A DNA stretch of 64,000 bases from Microdochium bolleyi (GCA_001566295.1 KQ964254.1:124001-188000); one strand, 5' to 3'. Positions 22,601 through 32,966 are shown, counted from the first letter of the stretch. Numbers and translations are program-made. The notes: generated from the sequence alone by a model not told the origin.

Positions 22601-24488
22601 GCTCTACGCGATGCACTCCAAAGGCGTCACGGGCATTTGGGTCAAGCAACCCGAGCTCGGCTGGACCAAGGACAACAAGGTCATCTCAGGCGTAGACGCA
22701 ACTGAGGCTGGTCTTGTGAAGATCGCGAAGCTCAAGGAGCTCCCCAGCAACGTCGTCGCGCCCGAGTCAGCGCCCACTGAGGAAACCATTCCCGTCCGGA
22801 TTGTCAACCGATCTGCACCGAAGGAGAGCGCCTCGGCTACGCCTGCTGCACCCGCCGAGTCTTCGTCCAGGAAGGCTGTTGCTGAGGCTCCAGCGGCTGT
22901 CGCAAGCGGCGCCGAGCGCAAGGAGGCGGACGTGCCAACAGCAACGAATGCCCAATCTGAGAAGGGCGAGAAGAAGACCAGGAAGAAGCGCGAGAAGGCT
23001 GCTGCTGCCGCTGCTGCTGCCGCCGCCGCCGCTGATAAGATCAGCACAGAAGCCCAGCCTACAAACGGTAATGCTGTCGCAAATGGCAACACATCAGCCG
23101 TCCCGAAAGCCGATGGCAAGGCATCGTCCGCCATCTTGTCTCCTGAGAACATCCAGGTCGTGGTTGCTCAGGTTGTTGGCAACCTCTCCACCAGTGTCTC
23201 CCAGATCGTGGCATCCGAGATGAAAGACCATCGCGCAAGCCTGGAGCAGGACTTCGCTACCCGCGAGTCCAACTTCATGAAGAAGCAGAAAGAGCTTCTG
23301 GAGTTGGTATCGAGCGTTCTGAACGACAATGTCCAAACTGTCCTGACCAAGCTCATCAATGACCAGTTCGATGAGAACGTCGTCCCTCAGCTTGGCCCCT
23401 TGATTTCCAAGACCATCTCAGAGCAGCTTGACAGCAAAATCGGAGGCAAAGTATCGCACTCGGTCCAGAACCAGATGCAGAAACTCCTCCCAGCCGCTGT
23501 CGCGCAGGCTCTGCAGAAGCCCGAGTTGTCCAAAGCTATCTCTGACAAGGTGGTTAGCAGAGTTGCGCTCGATATGGAAGAGTCCTTCCAGCAAACCTTG
23601 TTGAGCACGATCACACCTATCTTCAGCGACATGGCTATTGCAGCTTCTCGATCCATGATTCAGGACGTCAAGGTCCAGACTGCCGCCCAGATTGAGGAGC
23701 TCGAGCAACGCCATATCGCCGACACTAGGAAGATCGATCAGCTCACGGCACTTGTCTCCCGACTGTCTGACACAGTAAATGCGATGGCCACGACGCAGAC
23801 CCAATTTCAGGACAGCTTCCTTAAGATGCAAGAACAGGTGTCGCATCGTCTGCCCGCGTCTGGCGGTGCTCAGATGGCCCCATCGCAGTATTCTCAGGGT
23901 TATGACTCGCCCGCCAGCAATTCCAACAACCGTGCACTGGTGCCATACCCTGGCAAGCCTCAGAGCAATAAGGATCATGAGCTCCAGGACCTCATCGGCA
24001 CTATCGCTGCCCGCATGGAGGTTGGAGACTATGAGACAGCACTCGTCCGCTGGCTTCAAGGAGAAAGAAAGCAGGAGGTCTTCGACCAGTACATTGTGAG
24101 GCACAACGCAGAGTTCTTGCGGGACCTCCCTGCGCTCGTACTCCTCTCTGTCGGATCCGTCATCTCTGAGGACCTAGAAAGATCGCATACTCGTGAGAAG
24201 GTTACGTGGTTGGAGATCATCCTCCACAACCTTTTAGCGTCAATGTCGCATATTGTAAGTTTGCTACTGAATCAACCCACTGCATCTGCAATCCTAACAC
24301 TATCCCTGCAGGACCCTCAAGTTCGTGAGGTCGTTCCCAACATCATGGGGCAGTTCGTGTCGAGACTGGAGCATTTGTATCTCCAGATCAGCAGCCGCGC
24401 CCCCAATGATGGCATCCTCAAGCACCTTTCCGCCATGGTCAACATGGCGAACCGTGTTCGCGAGGCTGCTAGACATCACAACTACTAG
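19641..24488 (+). CDS. EDC4/Ge-1-like mRNA decapping scaffold (WD40 plus C-terminal helical domain)
   Basis: Probable P-body scaffold that links decapping enzyme to mRNA. Model join(19641..24254, 24312..24488), 1596 residues. Residues 1-550 are low-complexity, rich in Gln, His, Ser and Pro, with an SLLNLLKFSG-type short linear motif repeated as AYLLNLLNRPK (possible decapping-factor or helicase contact). A WD40-like region spans about 553-1020 (HTLQLWDLALGKPVQEF and DKSGRVKFWDVRDL are clear blades). A basic linker with a poly-Ala tract sits near 1120, a long coiled-coil about 1185-1400, and a C-terminal helical domain about 1440-1596 as in Ge-1. The last intron (57 nt, GTAAGT ... CCTAAC ... 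GCAG) is a multiple of three and has no stop, so retention would add 19 residues. The start at 19641 was chosen over the open extension back to 19563. Confidence 0.88.
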   Translation: MASFNQHPPGGNHHLSAMYARLHAARIAQGAVNDDDSDAANDSFSNSHGDNTPAFYGAQSAAETPDLFPPPAPTPPTGPNFNRSYQPPGMSNLGPIGSSLPSAAKAEQSNSLLNLLKFSGAGQQAQQASSQAGSIGSHGSRHDSFHGSQASPSATQPHAGSFDSPVLRPTIHQPVPKPVDPQGLLATLMKGNHMHHEHEQHNAQEQPAPQPVNWNAGAPPADTQAYLLNLLNRPKPSQHDQTSTNESSQPATMTPPSTNDSAPDHSREYGYQARPHGHQDAHHDSTPHGFTYASEYAPAPSPPTKHEFQSPVSQQEPTRTMTKFDYANPFDDFTAAASPQNRTPKSSTPGTSTTYTEQYSHNGSSAPFQILKKASSAASSPGNARDQKRSGHAAHHDHVHSAEQPREQHAHYHEQLNGADEHDNTQKETVSEAIHDLAGKADQEAQDALDRATQEEAHAHIAEDLEHLMSAKTDAEFQKTAEAAAKDIQHELDRPENHGLLEQTYSPQLAQTIRGIVDEAAHGVADSWESAEADDIVVIEEESEPVKVYNFPMKPWISITMLENEETRPEFRDDVVLDIARLKKEFDQIDRNLVCATESYMVYGMSKAGGLRVIRQEDGKDAKLFTDTKDRIFNVSVSTTPSDVDATPKESIIGTGISGTVYYVQIKNGDKDRLDDPHPEQYGFALPPVTNNQEGDAPGGVLKTRARISSSHPEYFAVGRGKTINIIWPAYIMQNNLFKAGHDRVVDTELLTKQCSLKINTGKAGKDFTFSQDDTTIVSLDKSGRVKFWDVRDLTAAQENADSRFPMPAHTALEVKEPLMTLNTTPEGEKAWPTSVLLLDKQRPYQKRCALRYMIVGMKQNHTLQLWDLALGKPVQEFNLPHSKESDAVCSVMYHPPTGMIVVGHPTRNSIYFLHLSAPKYTIKGLSQVDYIQKLVAKDSSIPEPDSTAVISGVREYSFANKGILRSVDMLVNPAVPSDGDEQTLFELYAMHSKGVTGIWVKQPELGWTKDNKVISGVDATEAGLVKIAKLKELPSNVVAPESAPTEETIPVRIVNRSAPKESASATPAAPAESSSRKAVAEAPAAVASGAERKEADVPTATNAQSEKGEKKTRKKREKAAAAAAAAAAAADKISTEAQPTNGNAVANGNTSAVPKADGKASSAILSPENIQVVVAQVVGNLSTSVSQIVASEMKDHRASLEQDFATRESNFMKKQKELLELVSSVLNDNVQTVLTKLINDQFDENVVPQLGPLISKTISEQLDSKIGGKVSHSVQNQMQKLLPAAVAQALQKPELSKAISDKVVSRVALDMEESFQQTLLSTITPIFSDMAIAASRSMIQDVKVQTAAQIEELEQRHIADTRKIDQLTALVSRLSDTVNAMATTQTQFQDSFLKMQEQVSHRLPASGGAQMAPSQYSQGYDSPASNSNNRALVPYPGKPQSNKDHELQDLIGTIAARMEVGDYETALVRWLQGERKQEVFDQYIVRHNAEFLRDLPALVLLSVGSVISEDLERSHTREKVTWLEIILHNLLASMSHIVSLLLNQPTASAILTLSLQDPQVREVVPNIMGQFVSRLEHLYLQISSRAPNDGILKHLSAMVNMANRVREAARHHNY

Positions 24489-24946
24489 AGCCGACGGCCA
24501 AGGCCATTTCCGCAGATCTGTGGAACAGACCTCTTGGGGCATTTACAGCACCATCTGGAATGATATCGCAAGCGTTTGAAGCCACTTTGCATTGCCCTGG
24601 CGTTCTTGCTCTTCGGCATCTCGGCATCGTTCCGTTATTCTTTTCTGAACAGTTATTTTGCAAACGCCGCGTAATATATGGCAAAGTTGTATGAGTGGGA
24701 CATCGAGAGAGGGGAGTGTTGTATTCTTAGCGGAATAAATGGCAGACCTTTGGTCAGGGATGGAAGTCGTGCTCTCGGGCAGAAGGAAAGGCAGAGAGAC
24801 GCATCGTACATAGCATCGGAGCTTGCATGTAGACCACATCGACAAGCATAACAAGGATTTGGGTTTTGCAAGTTAGCCTGTGTTACTGCTCTCCCGTCGC
24901 CGCCCTACGGGTGGTTTGATTACCCATAATATGACTCCGACAAACT
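24489..24946. other. convergent 3' region
   Basis: 458 nt between the stops of the EDC4-like and GNAT genes. Probably 3' UTRs; no gene is seen. Confidence 0.5.
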
Positions 24947-25510
24947 TCAACTCTCTGCTGACCTTGGGGCGTTCTGCCGCACCATGAACTTCGCGTCCTT
25001 GCCATAACCCTGCAATTTCTTCGCCAGCCCCGGGTCACTGATCTCGGACTCTGCAAACCCGAACCGCCCCCAGAAGGAGGTAGTCCCATAAACCGAGACC
25101 AGGCACGTCGTCCGATAGATCCGCACTGGCCCCACGTCACTGAGCAAGCTGGCAATCACCGCTGCGGCGTGGCCTTGTCCGCGGGTCTCGGGCATGAGTG
25201 CCAGATCGTGGATGTAGTACTGGTCCGCATCGGATGGGATGCTGCCCAGCAGGGCATTTAGCTCGGGAGGCTGGGCGGTGCGGATGGGGTGAGAGATCAG
25301 GTAGCCCAGGCAAGACGCTTTGGTTGTGGGTGTCTCGGGTCGCGCGAGAATGTGGCAGCCTTTGGGGAAGAGGCTGATGCGCTCCGCGTAGATGGAGGCA
25401 TCCTCGGGGAGGTCTGGGTGGATGTGGTCCGCGACAGTCATGAGCTGGGGGACGTCGTCAAGCGTCGCTGACCGCCGTGTGGCATCTGGACTTCCCGCGG
25501 GGACAACCAT
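24947..25510 (-). CDS. GNAT-family N-acetyltransferase
   Basis: Single-exon protein of 187 residues, close to the usual length of a stand-alone GNAT enzyme. Such enzymes transfer acetyl from acetyl-CoA to an amine. The N-terminal strand and helix (ATRRSATLDDVPQLMTVADH) fit the GNAT start. The central strand reads YYIHDLALMPETRGQGHAAA and contains the acetyl-CoA pyrophosphate loop (RGQGHA, matching R/QxxGxG/A). The C-terminal part has TSFWGRFGFAES, the usual aromatic-Gly-Phe motif near the acceptor site. Substrate is unknown. No signal peptide or membrane segment is present, so it is probably cytosolic. The start is the ATG at 25510. Confidence 0.9.
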   Translation of the reverse strand: MVVPAGSPDATRRSATLDDVPQLMTVADHIHPDLPEDASIYAERISLFPKGCHILARPETPTTKASCLGYLISHPIRTAQPPELNALLGSIPSDADQYYIHDLALMPETRGQGHAAAVIASLLSDVGPVRIYRTTCLVSVYGTTSFWGRFGFAESEISDPGLAKKLQGYGKDAKFMVRQNAPRSAES

Positions 25511-26423
25511 CTTGAGTTGATATTTGACATTTACGAGAAGGACTGAAGTGTCTTCAATGGAAGATGCGAGCAGGGGTCGAGGGAAAGCAGAGGTCTCCCC
25601 AGCTGCACCTCGGCGCCGATATTGCCGTCGTAAAGTTACAAGCCGAGAGCAAGTCCCGAGCCACGGCTCGGGACAAGGAGCCCACCGCTGGTAGGCGACC
25701 TTCTCAGCGGCAGCGACGCAACAGACTGTTTCTGCTCAGGCGCAATCATCAAGTTCTCACAAGCATTCATACACTTTAGCGGCAGCAAAAGAAGATGGAC
25801 GTGTGCTGAGATGTAACGACCGGCGGTAAGAGGCAGCGATCCTTGAGCAGAACTCTCACATGCTTCCATAATCGGCGTTCCCTCCTCCCAATGAAAAGAA
25901 GTTGGTGTTTGTCTTGAGCACAAGATAGAGGAAGACTCGACTGTAGCAGGCCCCCAAGAGGGCCGCTCAAGCTCACCTACAATAAAATGTGCCCGTGATA
26001 CAATTTGGAGAGAAAAGAGGAAGAAACAGTAGAAGCGCAGGGCAGCCGTGTGCAGTTTTGTGCTTGCCAGCAGGCCCCGCATCTGTGGCTGGTCGCTGGG
26101 GACCAGGTGGCTCAAGCTCCAGAGTCTGTCGAGGCTGTGGCTCAAGCTCCACCTCTGGTGGGAGCGACAAGCCGCAGGCCCGCAGCGCCAATCAGTGCAG
26201 AGGAATTGGAAAGATCAATCCACCCAGGACAGAACGGCGTGCCGGACCAGAGCAATTCGCCTCCAGAGAGAGCCCAGCAGGTCGCCAACGTCAACGTCGT
26301 CGAAAAGGCGCCTTTACCCCCAGCACCCGCGGCCGCCCTCCGTCGTCCCCCGCCCACAACAACCTCTCCATCGCCCGCTGCTGCTGCGCCCAGCCCCTGC
26401 TCCTGCCAGTCAGGACCACGACC
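25511..26423. other. divergent promoter region (GNAT / complex I subunit)
   Basis: 0.9 kb with no supported gene. It contains a near-duplicate GTGGCTCAAGCTCCA at about 26107-26121 and 26139-26153. Just before 26424 the leader is C- and CT-rich, as for highly expressed fungal genes. Long open frames crossing it are not protein-like. Confidence 0.5.
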
Positions 26424-29057
26424 ATGATGCTGCGACAGTCTCTGGCCCGTTCGGCCTGGCAGTCCCGGACGCACGCCGCCCGTGTCTCTGCGAGGGCATT
26501 TTCTGCCTCTGCCCAGCGGCCCGCCGAGGTCGAGCTCACCATCGGTATGTCTTTGATTCGAGGGGGTAAAGTGTCGTGCTCCATTGGCGAATCCTCCGCC
26601 ATTGGGGTCGGGACGGATCCTGAGGACAACCCTGTGCTAATTTATTGCTCGTGTAGATGGCAAGAAGGTCTCTGTCGAAGGTACGACTACCACCACCGAG
26701 AAAGACAACATGAAGGATGTGGATGGCGAGGTCGGTACTGACTAGGTATTCTAGCCGGCTCGGCTCTCATTCAGGCTTGCGAAAAGGCTGGTGTAACTAT
26801 CCCCAGGTATGTGATGTCTGCAATATCAGCGTTGAATTGTTTCAAATGCAACACTTGCTAACACTACTTGGTAACTTCTAGATACTGCTACCATGAGTAT
26901 GTCCCCGCTCCCTCACGTACATCCGACGACCTACTGCGACGATTTCACTCGACGACCCCGAACTTACCCTCTACACAGGAAACTCATGATCGCTGGTAAC
27001 TGCCGTATGTGCCTGGTAGAGGTTGAGAAGGCCCCCAAGCCTGTTGCCTCCTGCGCGTGGCCCGTCCAGCCTGGCATGGTTGTCAAGACCAACTCGCCCC
27101 TCACTCACAAGGCCCGCGAGGGTGTCATGGAGTTCCTGCTCGCCAACCACCCTCTCGACTGCCCTGTGTGCGACCAGGGTGGTGAGTGCGATCTCCAGGA
27201 CCAGTCGATGCGATACGGTGGCGACCGTGGTCGATTCCACGAGATCGGCGGGAAGCGTGCCGTCGAGGACAAGAACATCGGCCCTCTCATCAAGACCTCG
27301 ATGAACAGATGTATCCACTGCACAAGATGTATTCGATTCTCAAACGATATCGCAGGTGCCCCCGAGATGGGTTCGACCGGCCGTGGCAACGACATCCAGA
27401 TCGGCACATACCTCGAGAAGAACCTCGACTCCGAATTGTCCGGCAACGTCATCGATCTTTGCCCCGTGGGTGCCCTCACCTCGAAGCCTTATGCCTTCCG
27501 CGCCCGCCCCTGGGAGCTCAAGAAGACTGAGTCCATCGACGTTCTCGACGGCCTCGGCTCCGCTATCCGTGTCGACTCTCGCGGTCTCGAGGTCATGCGC
27601 ATTCAGCCCCGGCTCAACGATGATGTTAACGAGGAGTGGATCAACGACAAGACCCGGTTCGCCTGCGACGGCTTGAGGACTCAGCGCTTGACAATGCCCC
27701 TTGTCAAGAGGGACGGCAAGTTCGAGCCCGCATCGTGGGAGCAGGCTCTGATGGAGATTTCGGCGGCCCACCGCCAGATCGCTCCTAAGGAGAACGAGTT
27801 TAAGGTCATCGCTGGTGAGCTCACCGAGGTCGAGTCTCTGGTCGCCATGAAGGAGCTCGCCAACAAGCTCGGCTCCGAGAACCTTGCGCTCGATATGCCC
27901 TCTGGTAACGGCCCGGTCCCTCACGGTGTTGATGTCCGGTCCAACTACCTCTTCAACTCCAAGATCTGGGGTATCGAGGATGTCGACGCTCTCCTTCTGG
28001 TCGGTACCAACCCCAGACACGAGGCCGCTGTTCTCAACGCTCGTATCCGCAAGCAGTGGATGAGATCAGACCTTGAAATCGGTGTTGTTGGTGAGACCTG
28101 GGACTCCACCTTTGAGTTCGAGCATCTCGGTGCCGACTATGCTTCACTCAAGAAGGCTCTTGCCGGTCCGTTCGGCAAGAAGCTCGCTGCTGCCAAGAAG
28201 CCCATGATCGTTATCGGCTCTGCCGTCACCGACCACGCCGATGCCAAGGCCATCTACGAGCTCGTCGGCAGCTTCGCTGAGAAGAACGCCGCCAACTTCC
28301 AGACTGCCGAGCACAACGGTTTCAACATCCTACAGCGCGCTGCCTCGAGAGCCGGTGCTTTCGAGGTTGGCTTCACTGTTCCGTCCGCTGCTGTTGCCGA
28401 GACTGCCCCCAAGATGGTCTGGCTCCTTGGTGCCGACGAGTTCAACGAGGCCGACATCCCCAAGGATGCCTTCGTCGTGTACCAGGGTCACCACGGTGAC
28501 CGGGGCGCGCAGATCGCCGACGTTGTCCTTCCTGGTGCCACTTACACCGAGAAGGCTGGCACCTACGTAAACACAGAAGGTCGCGTCCAGATGACACGCG
28601 CGGCCACGTCATTACCAGGTGCTTCTCGGACTGACTGGAAGATCATCCGCGCTGCCAGCGAGTTCCTCGGCGTGCCTCTTCCCTACGACGACGTCGCCCA
28701 GCTCCGTGACCGCATGGCCGAGATCAGCCCTGCGCTCGCTGCTTACGATGTCATTGAGCCCACCACTCTGCAGCAGCTCAGCAAGGTCCAGCTTGTCGAC
28801 CAGAACAAGGGCGCAAAGTCCACTGGCGAGCCCCTCAAGAACCCCATCAAGGACTTCTACTTCACAGACGTTATCTCTAGAAGGTTAGTATAAATCCTCC
28901 CTCCACCGCAATGGCAATCCCTAACATAAAGAATTATAGCTCGCCAACAATGGCCCGGTGTTCAGCAGCCAAGGCCACTGGCAACCCCAAGACAGACTTC
29001 ATGGCTCCCGGCATGACGGAAGACAAGCCGATGGGTCAGGTCGCTTACGGCGCGTAG
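26424..29057 (+). CDS. nuo-78: NADH:ubiquinone oxidoreductase 75/78 kDa subunit (complex I)
   Basis: Iron-sulfur subunit of the complex I peripheral arm in the mitochondrial matrix, carrying electrons from NADH. Model join(26424..26544, 26657..26680, 26755..26806, 26882..26896, 26979..28883, 28940..29057), 744 residues, the length expected for fungal NDUFS1 homologues. Residues 1-35 form a mitochondrial presequence (Arg/Ser/Ala-rich). A 2Fe-2S ferredoxin domain is spread over exons 2-5 (RYCYHE, NCRMC, SCAWPV). It is followed by HPLDCPVCDQGGECDLQD with the His/Cys-ligated cluster, and by RCIHCTRCIRF with DLCPVGAL for the other 4Fe-4S cluster. A molybdopterin-oxidoreductase-like domain without cofactor fills the rest, ending in GMTEDKPMGQVAYGA. 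Exons of 24, 52 and 15 nt are notably small, but each junction restores family sequence. Confidence 0.97.
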
Positions 29058-29627
29058 ATTGAAAGTATAGGGCGGCGAGGCGAAAGTAGGTTATTAGCAC
29101 GGCCTAGAGAGAGTGCAAACTGTGTATCACGGCTCCTAGATTCGTGTTTTATCTGCTGTTTTTGTTCTCTCCAAGGAAGAATAGGGAGCCACTTACACAC
29201 CATGCACTTATACTGTACATATAAGCGGGAGCGGGCTCTGATAGTAGATGGCCAAGGATGGGGAGAGATGAGAATTCCAACAAGGCATAAGAAAGTACAT
29301 AAACATGAACGCGAGTCTGATCTTAGGTGACACGAGCGAGTGAAACATTGACGAGTGCTTCTACACTCAACCACGGGATTTGGTGACCGTAATTGCCGAC
29401 AGACTTGCGTCCTTGTTACACTATATCCTCATGTGTGCAAGTACGTATCAAAGATGGTCGTAATTCATTTTGGGGCAGATACCATGATCATAGCTATAAG
29501 GACAAGACCAAAAAAACAAAGAAGGATGTAAAAAACAATCGCAGGCTACCATGCTGTCCAGGCCAGAGGGCCATATCCCAGACTCCTAATGTATGCAGCG
29601 CTAAGAAGGAAGGAAGAGTCCCATGAC
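29058..29627. other. convergent 3' region
   Basis: 570 nt, AT-rich, between the complex I subunit and the convergent zinc-cluster gene. Probably 3' UTRs; nothing else is recognised. Confidence 0.5.
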
Positions 29628-32057
29628 CTACGGGTCTTGCTCAATGTTGGGTAAGTCGAAGGAGAGAGAGTTGATCCATTGTGTCTCGTCCACATCGTAC
29701 AGGTCCGTGCTGTAGCTATAATCGCCGGCAAAGTTGTTGTTGTCGTTGTTGTTATCTGTCAGACCCAAAAGCCTTGCATCCTCGCTGAGTTTCTGAAAGC
29801 ACTCGTAGTCCCGATCTGCGAATAGATCATCGCTAGAGGAGAGGAGGTTGTCTGCAGATCCCGTCTCCTGCGTGGAGGCACTAGTCTCGGCGCCGGATTC
29901 GACGCCTGTCACCGACCTTTGTGTCTCTCGCGGCGGAGAACTCGGGGCCAAGTCTGCCGCTGATGTATCCGCAACGGCAATTTCGCCTTCTCCACCGATG
30001 TGTGGTGCCTGAGGAGCGTCAATGAGGGACTGCGGCCCGGCCGTCGTTCCCGATATGCAGACTTTGTGAGGCTCAGACGTTGCCGCGCAGCTCTGTTGCT
30101 CTTCTGGTGCCCTTCCGGCGAGGTACCACTGCATAGACTCCTCGAATTGCGCCTCATCCTCCGAACTCAACGAGCTCTTATAACCAAAGTCAGCCGGTAT
30201 ATCAGTTGGCCCCTGAGGCGATGGAGGCGATGGAGACGTCAATTGTGTCTGCTGTCCGTCCTTCTCGAGCAAGTACTCGTTATGGATCTCGCGCTCGACT
30301 TTCTCCTCCCCCTCGCGAGTCGTCCTATAGGTAGCTTCGGTAGCTGCCCCTTCTGCTCGACAATCAATCAAGTCGATGGCTAGTCTGTAGTCTGGGTTAA
30401 CCCTGTCCATGTGAGGCGTCATGACGGTGGGTCCGTTGTTCTCCGTATCCGTCGTTGTGTCGGGAAGCATCCTCTTGTCATGGTCCTCGCGGTCAAGAGC
30501 TTTGGAGATAGCCGAAGTGGCAAAGGCGTCTGCGAGCTCGACCCCGTTATCGCTCACGAGGAAGTCGAAGTTAGTTTTGTACAAGGCTTGTGGCTCGACG
30601 TCCTGATTCTTCCCGTTCTCAAGGCGCTCCGGCACCAGATGATGTTTGAGCAGCATGCTCGAGCACCAGCGATGGAGCAGTCTCTCATCGTCCCGCCGGA
30701 GCATTTCAAGGAGGCGCGGAGCAGATGCCCAACCTTTCTTCGAACCTGGCCGCTTTTCTGGCTTGAGAGTAGTGCAGACCAAGTTCTGCTCATGGCACGT
30801 TATGCAGGTGAGCCCTGGGTTCTTGACATCCTCCTGCCTCTGTCGCTTCATCTTGCTGAAACTGCAGCTCGCTTTCTTGTCCCGGCAATTCTGGCAAGCC
30901 CGCCGCACAAGCTCGTCCTTCGACTTTCCCTCTTGGGTCCTGCCCTCGCCCTCACCCATTTGGGCAAGCTTCTTGCCTTTGCCTTTCTTAGCATTCGGGT
31001 CGTACTCTTCCTCTTCGACCCCAGTCTCATTTTCCGACCCTTCGTCGTCGCCTTGCGCTCCTCGCACTATTCTGTTGACATCCTTTGGCTCAGTGGCAGT
31101 TGTTTTGGGAGTGGCTTTGACAGTCTTGCGCTTCTTAGTGCCGGATGCCGAGGCTTCGGCATCATCAGCAGTCCTCTTCTTGCTCTTCTCGGTGGGATCG
31201 CTCTTCTCCTTGCCCTTCGCCCGCTTTCCCTTGGTCTCAGCTGCCGCCCTGTTGGCAGGAGCTTGTTGAACACCGCTGCTGACATCATCCTCAGCGCCAA
31301 TGACCTGGCTGCTGCTGCTAGCTTCTGCGTGGACGTCGGAACTTGTGTTTTTTGGAAACTGCAACGCACTTGAAGTGGTTGGCTGCTGTGGAACTATCTG
31401 CTGGCTGTGATCTGCCGCGCTCAAAGACTGGGCCGAGGCCATACTGGCCGCTGGGACTTGTCCCACCTGCGTCATCTGGGTTGGGGCGACCCCTCCCGCG
31501 TTGAGGAGCAGGCTCATGTTGTTGTGATGATCGTGGACATAGCCTCCGTTGCGACTGTGTGCCATATCGTAGGGACCGCCTGGGAAAGGGTTCATGTTGG
31601 GAGCTCCTATAGATCTGTACCCCTGGCCAATGCCTGCGTTGTTCATCGGATACACAGGCATGGTCGGATAACCTGTCATGACAAATGGTTGGCCTTTAGC
31701 ATTGAAAAGATAGAAATCCTGCGGTGGAGGATATGGCACCAGCTGTGGCGGCATCGAAGAGGCTGCCTGGCTCATCTGCGTCCAGTTCCCATGCTGTGGC
31801 TGAGGGTGGGCAAGTGAGCTCGAAACAATAGAGTTGAGGCTTCCTTGAAGTGATGAGCCTGGAGTCGCGCCCATGGCGGGATATCCGACGACTTCTTGGC
31901 CCTGGATAGGGCCTTGTGGGAGCATGCCTGGCACGCTGGCCTGAGGCACGCCGGCTGAGGAGCTTGGGGACTGGGAGCACACAATGCCATTAGGCAGGGC
32001 TTGTCCCCACGGAGTGCCGTAGTTGTCCGTCTCCGTAGCTTGGTTGAGCTGATCCAT
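29628..32057 (-). CDS. putative zinc-cluster transcription regulator with extended loop
   Basis: Single-exon, 809 residues, presumably nuclear. Residues 1-250 are rich in Gln, Pro, Met, Ser and Gly, as in activation regions. A long Lys/Glu-rich part (about 270-380) holds several basic nuclear-localisation-like stretches (KGKRAKGKEK, KKSRT-like and GTKKRKTVK). At about 386-428 there are six cysteines spaced CX2CX6C-X19-CX2CX6C (ACQNCRDKKASC ... TCITCHEQNLVC). This matches the two halves of a fungal Zn(II)2Cys6 cluster but with a 19-residue loop rich in Lys/Arg, far longer than usual. The C-terminal half is acidic and Ser-rich. No fungal-specific TF domain is evident, and targets are unknown. 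Confidence 0.75.
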   Translation of the reverse strand: MDQLNQATETDNYGTPWGQALPNGIVCSQSPSSSAGVPQASVPGMLPQGPIQGQEVVGYPAMGATPGSSLQGSLNSIVSSSLAHPQPQHGNWTQMSQAASSMPPQLVPYPPPQDFYLFNAKGQPFVMTGYPTMPVYPMNNAGIGQGYRSIGAPNMNPFPGGPYDMAHSRNGGYVHDHHNNMSLLLNAGGVAPTQMTQVGQVPAASMASAQSLSAADHSQQIVPQQPTTSSALQFPKNTSSDVHAEASSSSQVIGAEDDVSSGVQQAPANRAAAETKGKRAKGKEKSDPTEKSKKRTADDAEASASGTKKRKTVKATPKTTATEPKDVNRIVRGAQGDDEGSENETGVEEEEYDPNAKKGKGKKLAQMGEGEGRTQEGKSKDELVRRACQNCRDKKASCSFSKMKRQRQEDVKNPGLTCITCHEQNLVCTTLKPEKRPGSKKGWASAPRLLEMLRRDDERLLHRWCSSMLLKHHLVPERLENGKNQDVEPQALYKTNFDFLVSDNGVELADAFATSAISKALDREDHDKRMLPDTTTDTENNGPTVMTPHMDRVNPDYRLAIDLIDCRAEGAATEATYRTTREGEEKVEREIHNEYLLEKDGQQTQLTSPSPPSPQGPTDIPADFGYKSSLSSEDEAQFEESMQWYLAGRAPEEQQSCAATSEPHKVCISGTTAGPQSLIDAPQAPHIGGEGEIAVADTSAADLAPSSPPRETQRSVTGVESGAETSASTQETGSADNLLSSSDDLFADRDYECFQKLSEDARLLGLTDNNNDNNNFAGDYSYSTDLYDVDETQWINSLSFDLPNIEQDP

Positions 32058-32966
32058 AGTAAAGGCGTGCTCGTATGGGGTCGTCGTGAAGTCGTTTGTG
32101 TTTATGAGCTCCGACCAGAAAGTGGTAAATGAGAGCCTGGTTTGCCGTCTGTATCGTGCTGCCCAATATAGAGGTAGAGGTGCTGTGATGTCGAGTATGT
32201 AAACACAGCTAGGGTGCTCCCTGTATCTCTGTTGTATTCTGCAGACGGAAGAAAGATATTGTCGCCTAAGGAAGCGGCGCCCGCCTGAGACTTATATTCT
32301 TCACGTTTCGCCATAGGTTGCATATTCGGACTGGCCGTCGATCTGAGTCGATATATTCAAGTATGCAATCCGAAGTGTTACGAAGAAACAAAGATGAATG
32401 CTGAAGGATCGCCGTCAAGCGGACATGGAGCGTTGTCTGTATTGTTCCCGTTTCAGTAAACTTCGAGTTGAAATTTGCGCGAAAACATAGGCCGTTCGAA
32501 ACTATTGGACCCGATTAGGCTATCTGGCTTTGACTATTGCACTTGCAACTCGGCTGTGTCCGCGTCGCCAAAGACGTTTAGAAGGCTGCATGAGCAAACA
32601 AGCTTTGTCTCTCTCTTTGGAGATAATGGCAGCCCATGGAGACCCAGTTTCCAGAAAATGCAAACAACACAAGTCTTGGGGTCTTGCGGTTTGCGGTAGC
32701 AATCATCACGGTCTACTCCGGCATTGTCGAAGCTATTCAGTGTCTTGTTTCATGTTGCCGATACACTGGTTGACAGGCGTTTGGCCTGACCACGCCGAGT
32801 TCCAGCACTTGCCTTTCATACATAGCCTGCGATATGGAACTCGGACTGAATTGAATGCACGGCAAGCAGCAGATACACAAAGCTGAAATCGATGCCTGTC
32901 CCAAGACCAGAAGTCCGAGCTTGACTTGAATCTTATCTTCTCGAGAAACGTCAGCGCGAGTGACGC
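32058..32966. other. intergenic region upstream of zinc-cluster gene
   Basis: 0.9 kb between the zinc-cluster gene start and the end of the next gene on the same strand. I see no supported gene; the small open frames here have no protein-like character. Confidence 0.5.
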
